Positions 6,133-6,278 of a stretch of 6,278 nt of DNA are shown in pieces. The DNA comes from JBFMAP01 sp964632135. Its GTDB lineage: Archaea > Micrarchaeota > Micrarchaeia > Burarchaeales > JBFMAP01. A program made the translations under genes and the position numbers. The stretch is taken from contig CAZWEI010000058.1 of the NCBI GenBank assembly GCA_964632135.1, positions 1 through 6,278 of the forward strand, read 5' to 3'. Every line of letters begins with the position of its first letter. Within the stretch, counting starts at the first letter, position 1. The notes beneath the pieces were generated by a model, which was not told the origin of the DNA, did no database searches, and saw only the letters and a program-made list of their open reading frames with translations.

Positions 6133-6278
6133 AGCCATTGTCATAGGCGGAGGGCCCGGGGGGTATATGTGCGCGCTCAGGCTCGCGAAGCTAGGTGCAA
6201 AGGTCGCGCTCATAGAGGAAGCCGCGCTCGGCGGGGTATGCACGAACTCGGGCTGCATTCCGGTGAAAGCACTTCACG
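6122..6278 (+). CDS. lpd: Dihydrolipoyl dehydrogenase, L-protein/E3 (N-terminal fragment, 3' truncated, non-standard start)
   Basis: FAD enzyme that reoxidises the dihydrolipoyl arm of H-protein with NAD+. Only 52 codons are in the window. They show the FAD-binding dinucleotide fold (AIVIGGGPGGYMCALRLAK, ending at acidic IEE) and the redox-active cysteine pair in GGVCTNSGCIPVKAL, with the C-x4-C spacing of the flavin disulfide reductase family. The family's usual first residues (Met-x-Tyr-x-x-x-VIGGGPGG) align so that the start should be codon 6122, which reads ATC. No ATG, GTG or TTG lies in this frame between the stop at 6080-6082 and the ATG at 6167, which is inside the FAD motif. The start is therefore ATC, a sequence error, or a frameshift product. 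The reading overlaps lplA by 11 nt. Another disulfide reductase is possible from so short a fragment, but the operon context points to Lpd. Confidence 0.82.
   Translation, partial: MEYKAIVIGGGPGGYMCALRLAKLGAKVALIEEAALGGVCTNSGCIPVKALH

Noticed and set aside
6114..6146. GTG at 6114 as the lpd start
   Set aside because: It is in a different frame from the FAD motif and hits a TAG stop at 6144-6146, so it cannot produce Lpd without a frameshift.
1..6278. CRISPR, insertion sequence or other repeat structure
   Set aside because: No long direct or inverted repeats seen by eye. Frequent GCGCGC and CGCG words are scattered through all the genes and look like codon composition rather than discrete repeats.

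Overview
The window is one uninterrupted plus-strand operon of eight genes for glycine cleavage and for making and servicing its lipoyl cofactor. It is cut at both ends: the first gene lacks its 5' part and the last gene is only just entered. Genes are packed with 1-8 nt overlaps or gaps of a few bases (one gap of 40 nt). Nothing outside this operon is visible: no tRNA, rRNA, mobile element, CRISPR, terminator or promoter, and no gene-free stretch longer than about 40 bases.

Layout: 3' part of gcvT (aminomethyltransferase, T-protein), gcvH (lipoyl carrier, H-protein), gcvPA and gcvPB (the two subunits of a split PLP-dependent glycine decarboxylase, P-protein), two different radical SAM proteins of the biotin-synthase-like type, a short LplA-type lipoate/octanoate-protein ligase, and the first 52 codons of a dihydrolipoyl dehydrogenase (lpd, L-protein). 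The two radical SAM proteins match what is known of the archaeal two-protein lipoyl synthase LipS1/LipS2 (Thermococcus kodakarensis TK2109 and TK2248), which replaces classical LipA. Numbering them as LipS2 (first) and LipS1 (second) is my inference from family resemblance.

How they fit together: the ligase would load octanoate or lipoate on the H-protein lysine (K57), the LipS pair would insert the two sulfurs, and the H-protein arm would then shuttle between the P-, T- and L-proteins. The operon therefore appears to carry both an enzyme system and the machinery that matures its cofactor. The most notable point is that the second radical SAM protein ends in a domain that looks like LplB, the accessory subunit needed by bipartite archaeal lipoate ligases. 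The separate LplA next door has only the catalytic domain. A sulfur-inserting enzyme and a ligase subunit thus seem fused in one chain.

Organism: most likely an archaeon. The reasons are LipS1/LipS2, the LplA/LplB split, GGTGA-type ribosome binding sites, ATGA overlaps, and frequent AGG/AGA arginine codons alongside many GCG/CGC-rich codons. The split P-protein alone does not discriminate, since many bacteria have it, and LipS1/LipS2 genes also occur in some bacteria. I cannot place it in a phylum from this window.
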